64,000 bases of DNA from Chinchilla lanigera. Taxonomy: Eukaryota > Chordata > Mammalia > Rodentia > Chinchillidae. Of the stretch, positions 46,060 through 55,856 are shown piece after piece (position 1 is the stretch's first letter; every line of letters begins with the position of its first letter). A model generated the notes under the pieces. It saw only the letters and a list, made by a program, of their open reading frames with translations, was not told the DNA's origin and ran no database searches. Where the stretch lies: contig NW_004955464.1 in assembly GCF_000276665.1 (NCBI RefSeq), positions 13,693,462-13,757,461 of the forward strand, written 5' to 3'. Position numbers and translations under genes: made by a program.

Positions 46060-46970
46060 ACTCACATATTTCCTTCCAAACCTGGTTCTTTTCAGTGTTG
46101 CCTGTCTCAGTGAATGGCACCATCACCTCCCAGTTGTGTACGCCAAAAGCTTAGGAGACGTTATTGACACTTTCTGTCCAGCACGCTTGTTATCTGAGCC
46201 ATCAGATCTTGTCATGTGTCCACATTGCTCTGCCTCTGCTACTCTGACCTAAGCACCCTCGTCGCCTGTCTGTGGCATCTGCCTCCTAATTCACCGGCAC
46301 CTCTGCTCTTGGCTCCCTCCAACTCTGCAGCCAGAGCAAGAGTTTCAAAATGGAAATCTCATCAAGGTCTGTGCCCTTCCAGTCCATCTCCCACTCCTTA
46401 CTGTCTTTCAGTATTCTTAGAGTAATGACTGCACTCTCTGAGGTCAGATTCCTGCTGAGCCTCACCTGTGCCATACTTTCATAATTATTCCCAACCATCT
46501 TTTGCATCCTGGTCCTTGAGCCCTGACATCCGCATCTCCCTAAGAGTAAAGTTGAGCATCATTTCATAGATTTAATGTTCTTATGGCCATTCAAAATTTT
46601 TATGGCTTCTAGACCTTTCCATTTTAGAAGATTTAGGATTAGGAAAAGATTATTGTGATTATGGGAGAAAAGTCTTTAGTGAGATAGGGACTTTGCTGAT
46701 GCTTCTACCTAGTACATTTTCCCTCCCTTTGCCTAGTGAAATTCCTATTCATCCTCATTAGCTCAACTTTCCTAAAACTCCTGTTGGAGACTTCGCATAC
46801 TTTCAGGTTCTCATGACACAGTCCGCATAATTCTCCGTCACAGTGCCCGCCACAGTGCAAGTATATATTCATTTGAAAAGTATTTGATTAATGCCTGTTT
46901 CTACAAGGACGGGCTGTGCCTGACACAGAGTAGGGACTCAGTAAATGTTTATTGATTGAATGAATGATAT
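46060..46970 (+). mobile_element. L2 LINE, sense, split by an L1-derived fragment
   Basis: Left part: 'caagagtttcaaaatggaaa', 'tccatctcccactccttact', 'gagcctcacctgtgccatac'. Right part from about 46717: 'acattttccctccctttgcc', 'gacacagagtagggactcag', ending in 'tattgattgaatgaatga'. The two parts bracket the duplicated fragment at 46532-46680. Confidence 0.65.
46532..46680 (-). repeat. Duplicated L1-derived fragment, copy A
   Basis: About 149 bases match 48013-48160 in the same orientation with roughly 85-90% identity. They start together at 'gcat..c.ctaagagtaa' and end together at 'ctttagt'. Copy A lies in the middle of an L2 and has no A tail or L1 3' end. Confidence 0.8.
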
Positions 46971-47369
46971 TCATAAGCCTGCTCGGTGTTGTTAAGTAGC
47001 AGATCTGGGATTGCCCCAAGAAGGGAAGTATTAGGTGGGAGGTTTGAAAAATGAGCTTCAAGTTCCCTTCCTTTCTAAGGTTTTGGAGCTTTCTAGGCGA
47101 ACTCCCATTATTCTCCTCTCCCTCCGTTCTTTAGGCTGGCCTGCTTGGCCTTATCAACAGCTGCCATTGGTGCCATAAAGAATTAAAGATCTTAAGGATT
47201 GGAAGGAATTATTTCCTTCAAATGCTGGAAATCTCTCCTTAATCAGATGATTGGAAGAAACCCCTTATCAACCTTAATAACTGGTCATTTACTTTCTACT
47301 TAACCACATGTAATAATAGAGTTCAATTCTCCATAGGATTCCTTCTGATTTTCCCTCTTTTCAATAATG
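46971..47369. other. Unassigned sequence
   Basis: No recognised repeat or exon. Confidence 0.35.
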
Positions 47370-48160
47370 TTTAAGCATGTTTTTCATGTGACTATTGCCC
47401 ATTTGTATTTATTCCTGAAACTCGTGTCTATATTCCTTACTTTTCCTTCTCTATTAACTTTTTAAAACTTATTTTATAAATTTATAGATTCAGGAAATGA
47501 ACACTTTGCCATATTATGTGGCAAATGTTTTCCAGTTTGTTGTTCTTTTATATTATTTTGGAAATCTAAACAATTCTATACAGAAGAAAGTTTTAAAAAT
47601 AAAAAATACATAATGAAAAGTAAATCTTCCTTCTACCCTTATTCCCCAGATCAGCTCTTCCCTCAACCAGAGGCAAATGCTGGTAATAATTTTTTGTGTA
47701 TCTTTCCAGAGCTCATCTAAGCAATAACAACATAAATGGGTATCTGGTTTTCTTCCCATAACACACATAATATGTAACACCATTTTGTTTCAGCACCTTG
47801 CCTTTTCTCTAACAATACAAGATACACTGAGACCTTCCTATATCAGTACTGAAAGAGCTGATATATATTGCCAAATTGCCCTGTATAGAGGTTGAACCAA
47901 TTTGCATTCCCATGAGCAGAATTTGGGAATGTCTCTTTCTACACCCTTTACTAGTACAATGTTAAAAGCCTTTTCTGTCCCTAATGACATCCTATAGACA
48001 AATAAAGCATATGCATTTCTCTAAGAGTAAGTTGAGCATCATATCATAGATTTAATGTGCCTATGGCCATTTAAATTTTTTATGGCTTCTAGATTTTTCC
48101 ATTTTAGAAGAATTAGGATTAAGAAAGATTATTGTGATTATGGAAGGAAGAACCTTTAGT
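47370..48160 (-). mobile_element. Old L1 LINE fragments, antisense
   Basis: 47370-47560 is ORF2-type sequence in reverse ('gactattgcccatttgtatt', 'gtggcaaatgttttccagtt'). 47570-48012 is 3' UTR/ORF2 end ('tttgtgtatctttccagagc', 'accaatttgcattcccatga'). The last 148 bases are copy B of the duplicated fragment. Confidence 0.7.
48013..48160 (-). repeat. Duplicated L1-derived fragment, copy B
   Basis: Contiguous with the surrounding L1 order ('gcatttctctaagagtaagt' is the decayed L1 phrase that follows the preceding block). This makes it the more likely ancestral copy of the pair. Confidence 0.75.
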
Positions 48161-48259
48161 TAATCTAGATCTAGTAAACTGCTTCTCCACTGGTGTAGCA
48201 GTGGGAGGTTTGAGCTTTGTCTTTATTTTTATCAGCCATGCATCTGTGCCTCAGGATAT

Positions 48260-48345
48260 ACTAAGGTAGCGCAGGAAGAGTACAGGCTTTAATGTCATGC
48301 AGACTTAAATTGGAATACCATCTTCCTTTTCTGCTTCTTCTTTTC
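48260..48345 (+). mobile_element. MIR-like fragment, sense
   Basis: 'gtacaggctttaatgtcatg' and 'cagacttaaattggaatacc' resemble the MIR 5' half. Weak. Confidence 0.4.
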
Positions 48346-48765
48346 ATATTAACTTACTGAAGTTTTACTATGTGTCAGACCCAGTACAAGATGCTAGAGA
48401 TTCAAAAGTTAGAAAAAAAAAGCATAGTTCTTGCCATCCAGAAGCTCTCAGTATAATGAAGGAGCTGGGCACGTAAACCAGTAAGTGCCATATAAAATAG
48501 AGAACAATAATGATGCTGCGGATGCTGATGAGGTGCTGATAACAGTGGGCACCTCTGTGGATGATGAATTGGGAAATGATGAGACCAGAGACAAGGGGAG
48601 CAGTTAGCAGAGTGTAACAGCAATCTAGGCAAGTGGTTCAGTGCGAATGAAGACGAGGAATCAGATTCTAGATATAACGAGGCAAAAGAAGAAAGACAGT
48701 GGATTTGGTAAGAGCAGCGAATGAGGATACTGCATAGGGCTGAAGATAGGACTGAGAAGCAAGGA
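48346..48765 (-). mobile_element. L2 LINE 3' region, antisense
   Basis: 'agttttactatgtgtcagac', 'catagttcttgccatccaga', 'agctctcagtataatgaagg', 'acagcaatctaggcaagtgg' and 'atcagattctagatataacg' follow the reversed L2 order. The 243-codon minus frame that spans this and the next LTR is therefore not a gene. Confidence 0.6.
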
Positions 48766-48779
48766 GAGCTGCTTTTTCT

Positions 48780-49197
48780 TTGACCTGACAGCTTGTTGTT
48801 CATGAAGCACCAGTCCCTCCAGCCCTCCACCTCCATCTTCCCTGGCCCACTGATGTGCCTTGCCCATATGACTTGCTTTCTCTTCAAAGTAGAATGGAGT
48901 AATTTTTCTCCTCCTTGACTTTGGACTTGGCTAGTGACTTCCTTTGACTGATGGAATGTTGGCAAACGTAATGCAAGTAGAGGCTTGAAATGTGCATGCA
49001 AAGTTGGCCTTGGTCTTTCCTGCTCCTGCCTTCCACCATGAGAAGAATATGCTTCCAGAAGCTGCTGGTTCAAGAACAACAAAGGACATGTGGAGCAGAC
49101 CTGGACCCAGCCCACAGCTTGGAGCCCAGCCATCAGAGTTTAACTCTCATGGATCAACTTGGTTGATCCATGTATCTCTGCACTCAAGAAATAAATA
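48780..49197 (+). mobile_element. MLT1-type MaLR solitary LTR
   Basis: 'ttggctagtgacttcctttg', 'ggaatgttggcaaacgtaat', 'gcaagtagaggcttgaaatg', 'caaaggacatgtggagcaga' and 'caagaaataaatacctacca' are MLT1 LTR landmarks in order. Confidence 0.75.
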
Positions 49198-49204
49198 CCT
49201 ACCA

Positions 49205-49464
49205 CATAATTAGGGGTTTTGTTTTGTGGTTTTGGTTTTGGTATTGCTGGGGATTGAACCCAGGGTCTTCATAGGAGGCTACATCCTCAGTCCTTTTAAA
49301 ATTTTTTCTTTTGAAATAGGATCTCGCTATTGACTTGGCTAGTGACTTCCTTTGACAAATGGAATGTTGGCAAACGTAATGCAACATTAAGTTGCTCAGG
49401 CTGGGCTTGAATTTGCAATCCTCCCAGAGTGGTGAGATTATACGTCTGTAGCGCCAAGTCCGGC
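49205..49464 (-). mobile_element. B1-ID composite SINE, antisense, carrying a foreign 53-base insert
   Basis: The ID part is 'tattgctggggattgaaccc' and the B1 part 'gaaataggatctcgctat' ... 'taagttgctcaggctgggct'. Between the last two blocks, 49332-49384 is a copy of the neighbouring MLT1 segment 48924-48976 (51 of 53 bases identical). Confidence 0.85.
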
Positions 49465-49981
49465 TGGTGCTGGGTCTTGAGTAGGTTTGTTATACAATGT
49501 TGTTGCGCTGAGAGCTGCTGGTACAGGTCTCTAGCAGGGATACCCCTCTTCCGGGGTAAAGGCCACTACTTCCTTCAGCTGTGCACCGGACACATTCTCC
49601 TCTACATTTCTGCCCTTTACAAGCTGTCCAAACCAGAGCCAATTAGGAGACACTCCTACAAGGGGTCCTCAAATTAGAATTCTCCACACCTGCGATCCTT
49701 CCCTTCTTCCCCCCAACTCTGCCTCCATTCTAGAGGCAGCCATACTGCAAAGGAAGAAGGAATCTGTCCCTAGGGTCTCAGCTCAAAGTGACCTTAGAAT
49801 TGAGACTCAGTAAAATGCAAGCTCCATAAGTGAATCCAAAGGAAGTGGTCCTTAGCTTCTGGTGATTTCTGGAAATTCAACTTTTTATAAACTATAAAAG
49901 AAGGTTAGGAGACAACTGAAATGTCAGCATGGAAACCAGTCATACATCGACTGTCTCTAGATGGGACTTAAAAGATGATAC
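49465..49981. other. Unassigned sequence
   Basis: No recognised repeat or exon. Confidence 0.35.
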
Positions 49982-50140
49982 CAGCTGGGTGGTGTGGTGC
50001 ATGTTGGTAATACCAGCATTCAGAGAGGTTGAGGATCACAACTTCAAGTCCTCCCTGGACAACTTAGTGAGACTCTGTCTCAAATTACATAGGTCAGTGT
50101 TAGAGGTCCTGAGTTCGATCCCTAGTACCACTAAAACAAG
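49982..50140 (+). mobile_element. B1-ID composite SINE, sense, shortened
   Basis: 'agctgggtggtgtggtgcat' and 'ggtaataccagcattcag' open the B1 part. The ID part is reduced to 'ataggtcagtgttagagg' and 'gagttcgatccctagtacca'. Confidence 0.85.
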
Positions 50141-50977
50141 ATGTTTCTTTACATTTGAAAGCACCTGAGGCTAGGTGATAAAGGGAAGATATGGGACTGA
50201 TCATGTTTTGTGGTCTGAGGTTTGGTATATACCACTTTGAGGGCCCTCTCCAAAAAGAAAAGAAGAAACAAAATTACAAATATAAAACTGGATTCAAAGT
50301 GAGTATTTATTGGCATGATAAAGGATATCACAACTTACAAAATTTTAAAAGTTGAGGAAAACCACATATATCACAAGAACTTTTTAATAACGTAATTGTC
50401 AGAATTGATATACTGCTAAGTGCTTATTTGCTACATTTTTGGGTCACAGACTCTTTTGACCCTTGATATGAACAACAATTTTGAAGTATCATTTTTATAA
50501 AGAAAATAGAAAGATAATTCAGTCTTTCTTTTACCATTGTCAACCAAAATTTGTTTACTAGTTACAGTTCAGAGAAATTTATTTCACCATCAACAGTGTT
50601 TATTACTATAAATTTTTAAGATTATTGTGAAATTTGTGGAAATTTTACCAAGTTTCTTTCATATAGAAGTTGCAAGATTTTAGGGCATTTCAAGTTTTTC
50701 CTGACTTTTCAACTTTTTTGACATTCTTTTACCAGTTTATTATTGATGTCCTAGTAATAGTGACATATGAGGAGTTTTATGTTATTTGTAGCAATATCAA
50801 TATTTTAGAAATATGTGAAATATATAATTGCACCTAAGAATGTATTTGTTACTATTAGTACTGCTACAGGTTTATGCCTTATAAATACAGGAATTGAAAA
50901 ATTCTATTTAATTTGATTTCCTTACAAAAGAATAAATATACAAGTATGATACATTTATGATTGTGTACACTGCATGT
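50141..50977. other. Unassigned AT-rich sequence
   Basis: No confident family. Stops in all frames. Confidence 0.35.
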
Positions 50978-51235
50978 TATGGCTTGTATCTAGATGTCCT
51001 CCCAAAGCCTCATGTGGTCATAGGTGGGACTTTTCAGGGGTCTAGGATAGATGATGCTGGAATTAAGGATGCGATGCTGGGATTAATGGTTTGATGTTAG
51101 GATTAAGAGTGCCCTACTTAGGTGTGAGTGGTACCTGAGCCTGGATAGAATATAGGGGAGAGAAAGAGGGATGCTGCCATTGGTTGCTGCTTGCTACTTC
51201 CTGTGCCAGTACCTGCATTCATTTGCTGAGGGTTT
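50978..51235 (+). mobile_element. Possible MaLR-type LTR, 5' part
   Basis: 'tgttatggcttgtatctaga' and 'tgtcctcccaaagcctcatg', followed by a CA/GG-rich middle, resemble the start of MST/MLT-class LTRs. The 'gatgctgg.attaa' motif is repeated three times at about 51053-51105, which is unusual for the family. Confidence 0.45.
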
Positions 51236-51902
51236 TCTCTTACAGCCAGCGTCTGCTTTGCTGCCCAGGCAGTGGGCTAGAAATGTCAGTGAATTCACGC
51301 CAAGAGCAGTCCTCAGCCAGTGACCTGAAAGGGTGGGTATAGAAATCCCCCAGCTCCCTCAGCACTTGAGAGGGGCACCTGTGAAGTAAGTGCTCAGCAC
51401 TGACTTCCGGCTTCCGCAGTGGAATGAAGCTGTATCTGTGCACAGCGCTGCAGGCTTAATTCACCCTTTATTGGCTGCTCTACTCCTCCATTTACCACCC
51501 CCCTGGCACCCCAACACATACCCCAGTGTTCTTTCATCTTTCCAATCAACTCTTTGCTGCTAGTAAAACTCAAATCAAAGCACCAAGATCATCAGTGACT
51601 AGTTTTGGTCCCGATTAACCTATCAATTAACAAATATGCACTGAATGTCCACTAGGTAGCAGGCATTGCCGAATCTTACCTCGCCTTTGTTACATTTGTT
51701 AACAGTGACCCGGATGTCCCTTTTTTCACGCAGCCCTCACTCCTTACATGGTGGTGTTGAGTTTTCAGCTCAGTTATTGCTCCTCCCACTCTACACGCCC
51801 TTCTGTGGGGATGTGACCTACTGTCATGGAACCCCACTTATTGAGGGGTTCTCAAGTATCTTTATCTAACTTTATGTTGTCTAATGAGTTTCAGATTTTG
51901 TT
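51236..51902. other. Unassigned sequence
   Basis: A possible L2 tail in reverse at about 51625-51665 ('tgcactgaatgtccactagg'). Otherwise nothing recognised. Confidence 0.35.
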
Positions 51903-52036
51903 TTTTAAAACAGGGTCTCTGTAACCCAGGCCAGCTTTGAACTCACTATGTAGCCCAGATTGGCCTCAAACTCACGGTGATCCTTCTGCCTCAGCTTCTA
52001 GAGTGCTGGGATTACAAGTATGTACCACTATGCCTA
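51903..52036 (-). mobile_element. B1 SINE, antisense
   Basis: 'aaaacagggtctctgtaacc' is the tail side, two 'cactatgtagcccag'-type segments follow, and 'gtaccactatgcctag' is the 5' end. Confidence 0.9.
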
Positions 52037-52190
52037 GATTTTGTGTCCAACTACCTGTTGGGCATTTCTACCAGGAATCTGCAAAATCACCTCAGAGTCA
52101 ATATATCCCAAGTTTAGGGGGTTATTGGATGAGTTCTGTGAAAGGAATGGGACAGACTATATGGGCAAGAGAGCAGTTCAGAACAATCTT

Positions 52191-52267
52191 ATTTTTTGTC
52201 AGGATTGAACCCAAGGCCTCATTAATGCTAGGCAAGTGCTCTACCACTGAACTGCATCCCTATCCCC
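52191..52267 (-). mobile_element. ID SINE, antisense
   Basis: 'gtcaggattgaacccaaggc' and 'ctaccactgaactgcatccc' mark the reversed boxes. Confidence 0.88.
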
Positions 52268-52600
52268 AAGAGATAGCAGCTAAAAGTGATGGATCAGGAA
52301 GTGTAGGCCTGGTAGGGAAGGAACTGATTCTGAGAGGAGGCTGAGAGGATAGGAAGGAATGGATCTGTCAAGGGCAGTGCAGGGTTACTCAACAGAGGAG
52401 CACATCCTCAGGGTACTAGGAAGCAGCATGGCCCTCTGAGACATTCTTTCAGAAATAATTTGCAATTTCTTAAAAAGCATAAAAATAATCACCATGAGAA
52501 AAGACAGAACTTTATTTAACTTCCCTACACTTATTTTACAAGTTAGCATTATATTTATTTTAAATTATACAAGGGGCATTCTCTTTTTTGGTGCTTAGAA
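52268..52600. other. Unassigned sequence
   Basis: No recognised repeat or exon. Confidence 0.35.
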
Positions 52601-52649
52601 AGAACAGAGTGGAGGGGCTAGGAGTTGGTAAAATTAAAGCACAGATAGA

Positions 52650-53045
52650 AGAGCAGGGCAGAGCAGATGTTGTCATCCTACCTGACCTATTCTGTCTGGC
52701 TGGAGGTGATCACTGGAGGATATCCTGGGAGGGTGTGTTCTTATCCCCAGCCTCTCTCTCTCTGTCTCTCTCTCCCCCTCTCTCTCTGTCTCTCTCTTTC
52801 TGTCTCTCTCTCTCTGTCTCTGTGTCTCTCTCTGTCTGTCCCTTTCTCTCTCCCCCAACCCTTCAGGGAGATATGAGTTGAACAGCCTTCCTCCACCAAG
52901 CTCCTCCACTCTGATGCTTCTGCCTTTAAGCCAGCAAACCATGAGCTGAAACCTCTGAAACCGTGATCCAAAATCAGTCTTCTCCCACTTAAGTTCTGTA
53001 CGCCAGGTCTTTTGCCCCAGAGATGGTAAGTTAACTAACACCACC
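52650..53045 (+). mobile_element. Probable MaLR-type LTR with internal (TC)n expansion
   Basis: 'ggaggtgatcactggaggat', a TC tract, then 'ccatgagctgaaacctctga', 'aaccgtgatccaaaatcagt' and 'ggtaagttaactaacacc' follow the 3' half of MST/MaLR LTRs. The polyadenylation region is decayed. Confidence 0.5.
52754..52852. repeat. (TC)n/(TCTG)n microsatellite
   Basis: About 100 bases of TC with tctg and ccc interruptions. It generates low-complexity Ser/Leu and Arg/Glu frames. Confidence 0.93.
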
Positions 53046-53149
53046 TATTCCAGTCCCAGCCAGGAGGAAATCCAAGGTAGGATCCTGCTGACCTTTACAA
53101 TCTTACTATGAAGGAACGAGTCCTGTTTGCCCCTACTTCTGGTCATTTG

Positions 53150-53560
53150 AAGATCATTTCAGGCCCATTCGTGCTTCTGTATCTTTGCATTTGTCATTTT
53201 CTTTGCCTGATATTCTCTTTACTTTCGCCTCCAACTGGAGAAATTGTACTCATAATTTTTCTTCATTTATTCAGTGAACAATTCCAGGCACCTATTTGTA
53301 TGAAGACCTTTACTGAATCTTATGTCTTTATTGAATCTTATAACCTTATTGAAAAGTTTTAGGGCTGGGGATATATCTCAGTGGCATAAGTGCTTGCTTA
53401 GAAGCCTGAGGTCATGAGTTCAATTCCTGGTACCAAAAAAAAAAAAAAAAAAAAAAAAAAGAGATTGTCTGAAAAATTTTGATAAACTATTCTTCAAAGC
53501 ATTTATCACAGTGTACTGTTTTATGTTTGTTTGTGTGTTCACTTGTTTAGTGTTTGATGG
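53150..53560 (+). mobile_element. L2 LINE 3' region, sense, split by an ID
   Basis: 'tgtatctttgcatttgtcat' and 'ctttgcctgatattctcttt' precede the ID. 'aaagcatttatcacagtgta' and 'gttttatgtttgtttgtgtg' follow it, as expected in L2. Confidence 0.5.
53361..53461 (+). mobile_element. ID SINE, sense, with intact A tail
   Basis: 'agggctggggatatatctca' and 'tgagttcaattcctggtacc' are well kept, and about 26 uninterrupted A residues follow. 'tgaaaagtttt' and 'tgaaaaatttt' flank it (53350-53360 and 53470-53480). The long pure A tail suggests a recent insertion. Confidence 0.95.
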
Positions 53561-53639
53561 AGGAGGAGGGGAACAGAGGAAGAGGGAGGGGTAAGCACAG
53601 GTGGTTGTGACAGCATGTGTTCCTGCAGGGAAAGGGAAA

Positions 53640-54057
53640 TGGTCAGGGAGACTGAGAACCTCACAATGAGCTGAGATCTTCGGGACAAGTAGACTTGCCT
53701 GCTCAAAGCAGGTTGCAGGGGGATGGGTAGGGACAGAGTGTTGGGGCTGAAGGACATCTGTAGTAGACACCACGATGTCGAGTCTGAAGGAGCAGAGACA
53801 TGTCTGAGAAACTTAAGAAGGCCAGTGTGGCAGGGTGTAGAGCATCCTGCTCCAGGAGTGAGGGTGAAGGCAGAGGGAGAGAGAGAGAGAGAGAGAGAAA
53901 GAGAAAGACACACACACACACACACACACACACANNNNNNNNNNNNNNNNNNNNNNNNNNNNNNNNNNNNNNNNNNNNNNNNNNNNNNNNNNNNNNNNNN
54001 NNNNNNNNNNNNNNNNNNNNNNNNNNNNNNNNNNNNNNNNNNNNNNNNNNNNNNNNN

Positions 54058-54110
<53 letters not shown>

Positions 54111-54160
54111 AAGAGAGATGGGTCAGACCCTAACTACTTTATAGGCCATACAAACACAAC
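53640..54160 (-). mobile_element. L2 LINE 3' region, antisense, expanded by a microsatellite
   Basis: 'aagaaggccagtgtggcagg' and 'ctgctccaggagtgagggtg' run up to the array. 'gggtcagaccctaactactt' and 'tataggccatacaaac' follow it. In L2 these blocks normally flank a short AG-rich segment, so the array grew inside the element. Confidence 0.55.
53878..54108. repeat. (GA)n-(CA)n-(GA)n microsatellite with assembly gap
   Basis: GA units lead into CA units at 53908-53934. Positions 53935-54057 are 123 N, and GA units resume to 54108. The true array length is unknown. Any reading frame crossing it is meaningless. Confidence 0.97.
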
Positions 54161-54234
54161 TTTGGTCTCTCGTCTCTATCACAAATGCAAAAGGAAGCCA
54201 CAAGTGAGATGTAAGCGAAGGAATAACATTTTTA

Positions 54235-54485
54235 GGTGTGTGATTTAAAAGTCTTTCCAGCTGCCACACACAGAACAGACTGGAAATGTGGCAAATGTCA
54301 CTCCTTTCATAAGCTTTCCCTGATCTCAGGTGGAGTTAATGTTTTTTCCCATATTCTCTGCCCAAATTTAGGAAGCTCCTTAAGGGCAGGGACTTGGTTT
54401 GCTTTGTTTACTAGTGTATCCCCAGTGTCTAAAATAGCTCCCTGAAGTTAGTAGGGTCCTAATAAATGTTCCTTTATTTTGTCAT
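54235..54485 (+). mobile_element. L2 LINE 3' end, sense
   Basis: 'cataagctttccctgatctc', 'ggaagctccttaagggcagg', 'tagtgtatccccagtgtcta' and 'gtcctaataaatgttcc' are the L2 terminal blocks. Confidence 0.7.
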
Positions 54486-55379
54486 TTCTCACACTACATT
54501 CATAATTTTGTTACATGTTATCTCAACTCTGTGGGCTTTCTGGTACTGTGAGAAGTGAATGTCATTTCTTATGAGGGACTAAAGCCATAGTTAACACAAT
54601 ATTAAAGCTGTGGGCAAAATCATCTGAAGGCAGGAGACATTTTTTCTACCACCAGATTTTTTTTCTTTCTCTATAACATGTAACAATCTTACTTATTATG
54701 AGTGTTGGGTCACTGATAACCAAAAAATTCCATAAATTCTGCAATGGAAATTCTCCCCTAAATCAAACACCTCCAGAGACTAGTGTAATTGTCTTGACTT
54801 GGATTGCCCAATACAAGCTTTTATGTGTTCTTTCCCATCACAGGTCTTAGGCTTTTCCTCCAAATCAGAGAAAACCTTATTCTGGGAATATGACACTTCA
54901 GCAATATTTTCACCAGCATGACAAGCTCTCCAGGCTAAACCGTTCTTTAGGATCATCTAATATACTCCTTCCTCCCAACTCAAAGTTTACATTCCTAATG
55001 TTCTTTCCTCATCACTTGGCTATCTGGCCTCAGGGTGTCTTGAGTCAAGCACAGTTGTCACCCAGGGACAGATGACAGGGGCTAGAGCTACAGAACTCTG
55101 AAACACATCCTTGTTCATCACTAAATTCCATGCTGATTCCAAAAAATTGTGCTACATTAATATAATTATGTACATAGTTTCCTGATTAGGTGATTCTTTG
55201 TCTTCATGGCCATATCCTCTCCTGACCCCAGACCTTTAAATTAGCTTTTGGAGTTCTTTTTCTCTCCCATCTCACTCATTTTTCCTTCTTGTGTTCAATG
55301 TTTTCACTGTATCCAGTGTATGCATTTCCACTTCTAACAAATCTCTATTTTTGCAGCCTACCTGAATACCAAATGCCTT
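54486..55379. other. Unassigned AT-rich sequence
   Basis: No confident repeat or exon. Confidence 0.35.
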
Positions 55380-55680
55380 ACTTAGTTAACTGAATATTTA
55401 TTGACTGTCCATCGCACTTGTTCCAACCCACAGATTTCTCCTTAGCACCGTCAGTCCCCAGAATCTGGCAACAAGACTCCAATAGTCTCATTGCCACTTC
55501 TACCTCCAGGCTGGGTCCTTTTCCCAAGTCCCATTCCCATCACAGCAGTCGCTGGAATCAGACAATTCTTCTTTTCCAAAGCTCACAATGGCTCACCTCA
55601 CTGCTCAGGCTGAAGCCTGGAAAGGGCTGCCTCTCCACACTCTCCTGCCCCAAGGTTCCATGTTCTCTATAGACCACACT
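55380..55680 (+). mobile_element. Possible L2 LINE fragment, sense
   Basis: 'tccaatagtctcattgccac' and 'ctcacaatggctcacctca' resemble L2 ORF2 C-terminal DNA. Diverged. Confidence 0.4.
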
Positions 55681-55856
55681 GACATGGCATGTTATCAAGG
55701 CATTGCAAGGCAGAGTTTACCACTCCCTTTTATGTGACAATTTATTTTTCATTTGTTTTCCTCACCTTCTTTTGGGCTCCTTTCTTTTTAACCTTTACTT
55801 TTTCCTTCCTTTCTCTCCTATGACCCCTCCCCATGGGGTCTCACTTGGGAAAACCT

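Noticed and set aside
48402..49133. 243-codon minus-strand reading frame, the longest in the window
   Set aside because: It runs across an antisense L2 and a sense MLT1 LTR, has a low-complexity Ser/His-rich sequence, and shows no domain, so it is a chance frame in repeats.
53539..54144. Frames of 114-190 codons crossing the N gap
   Set aside because: They consist mainly of translated GA/CA microsatellite and unknown bases.
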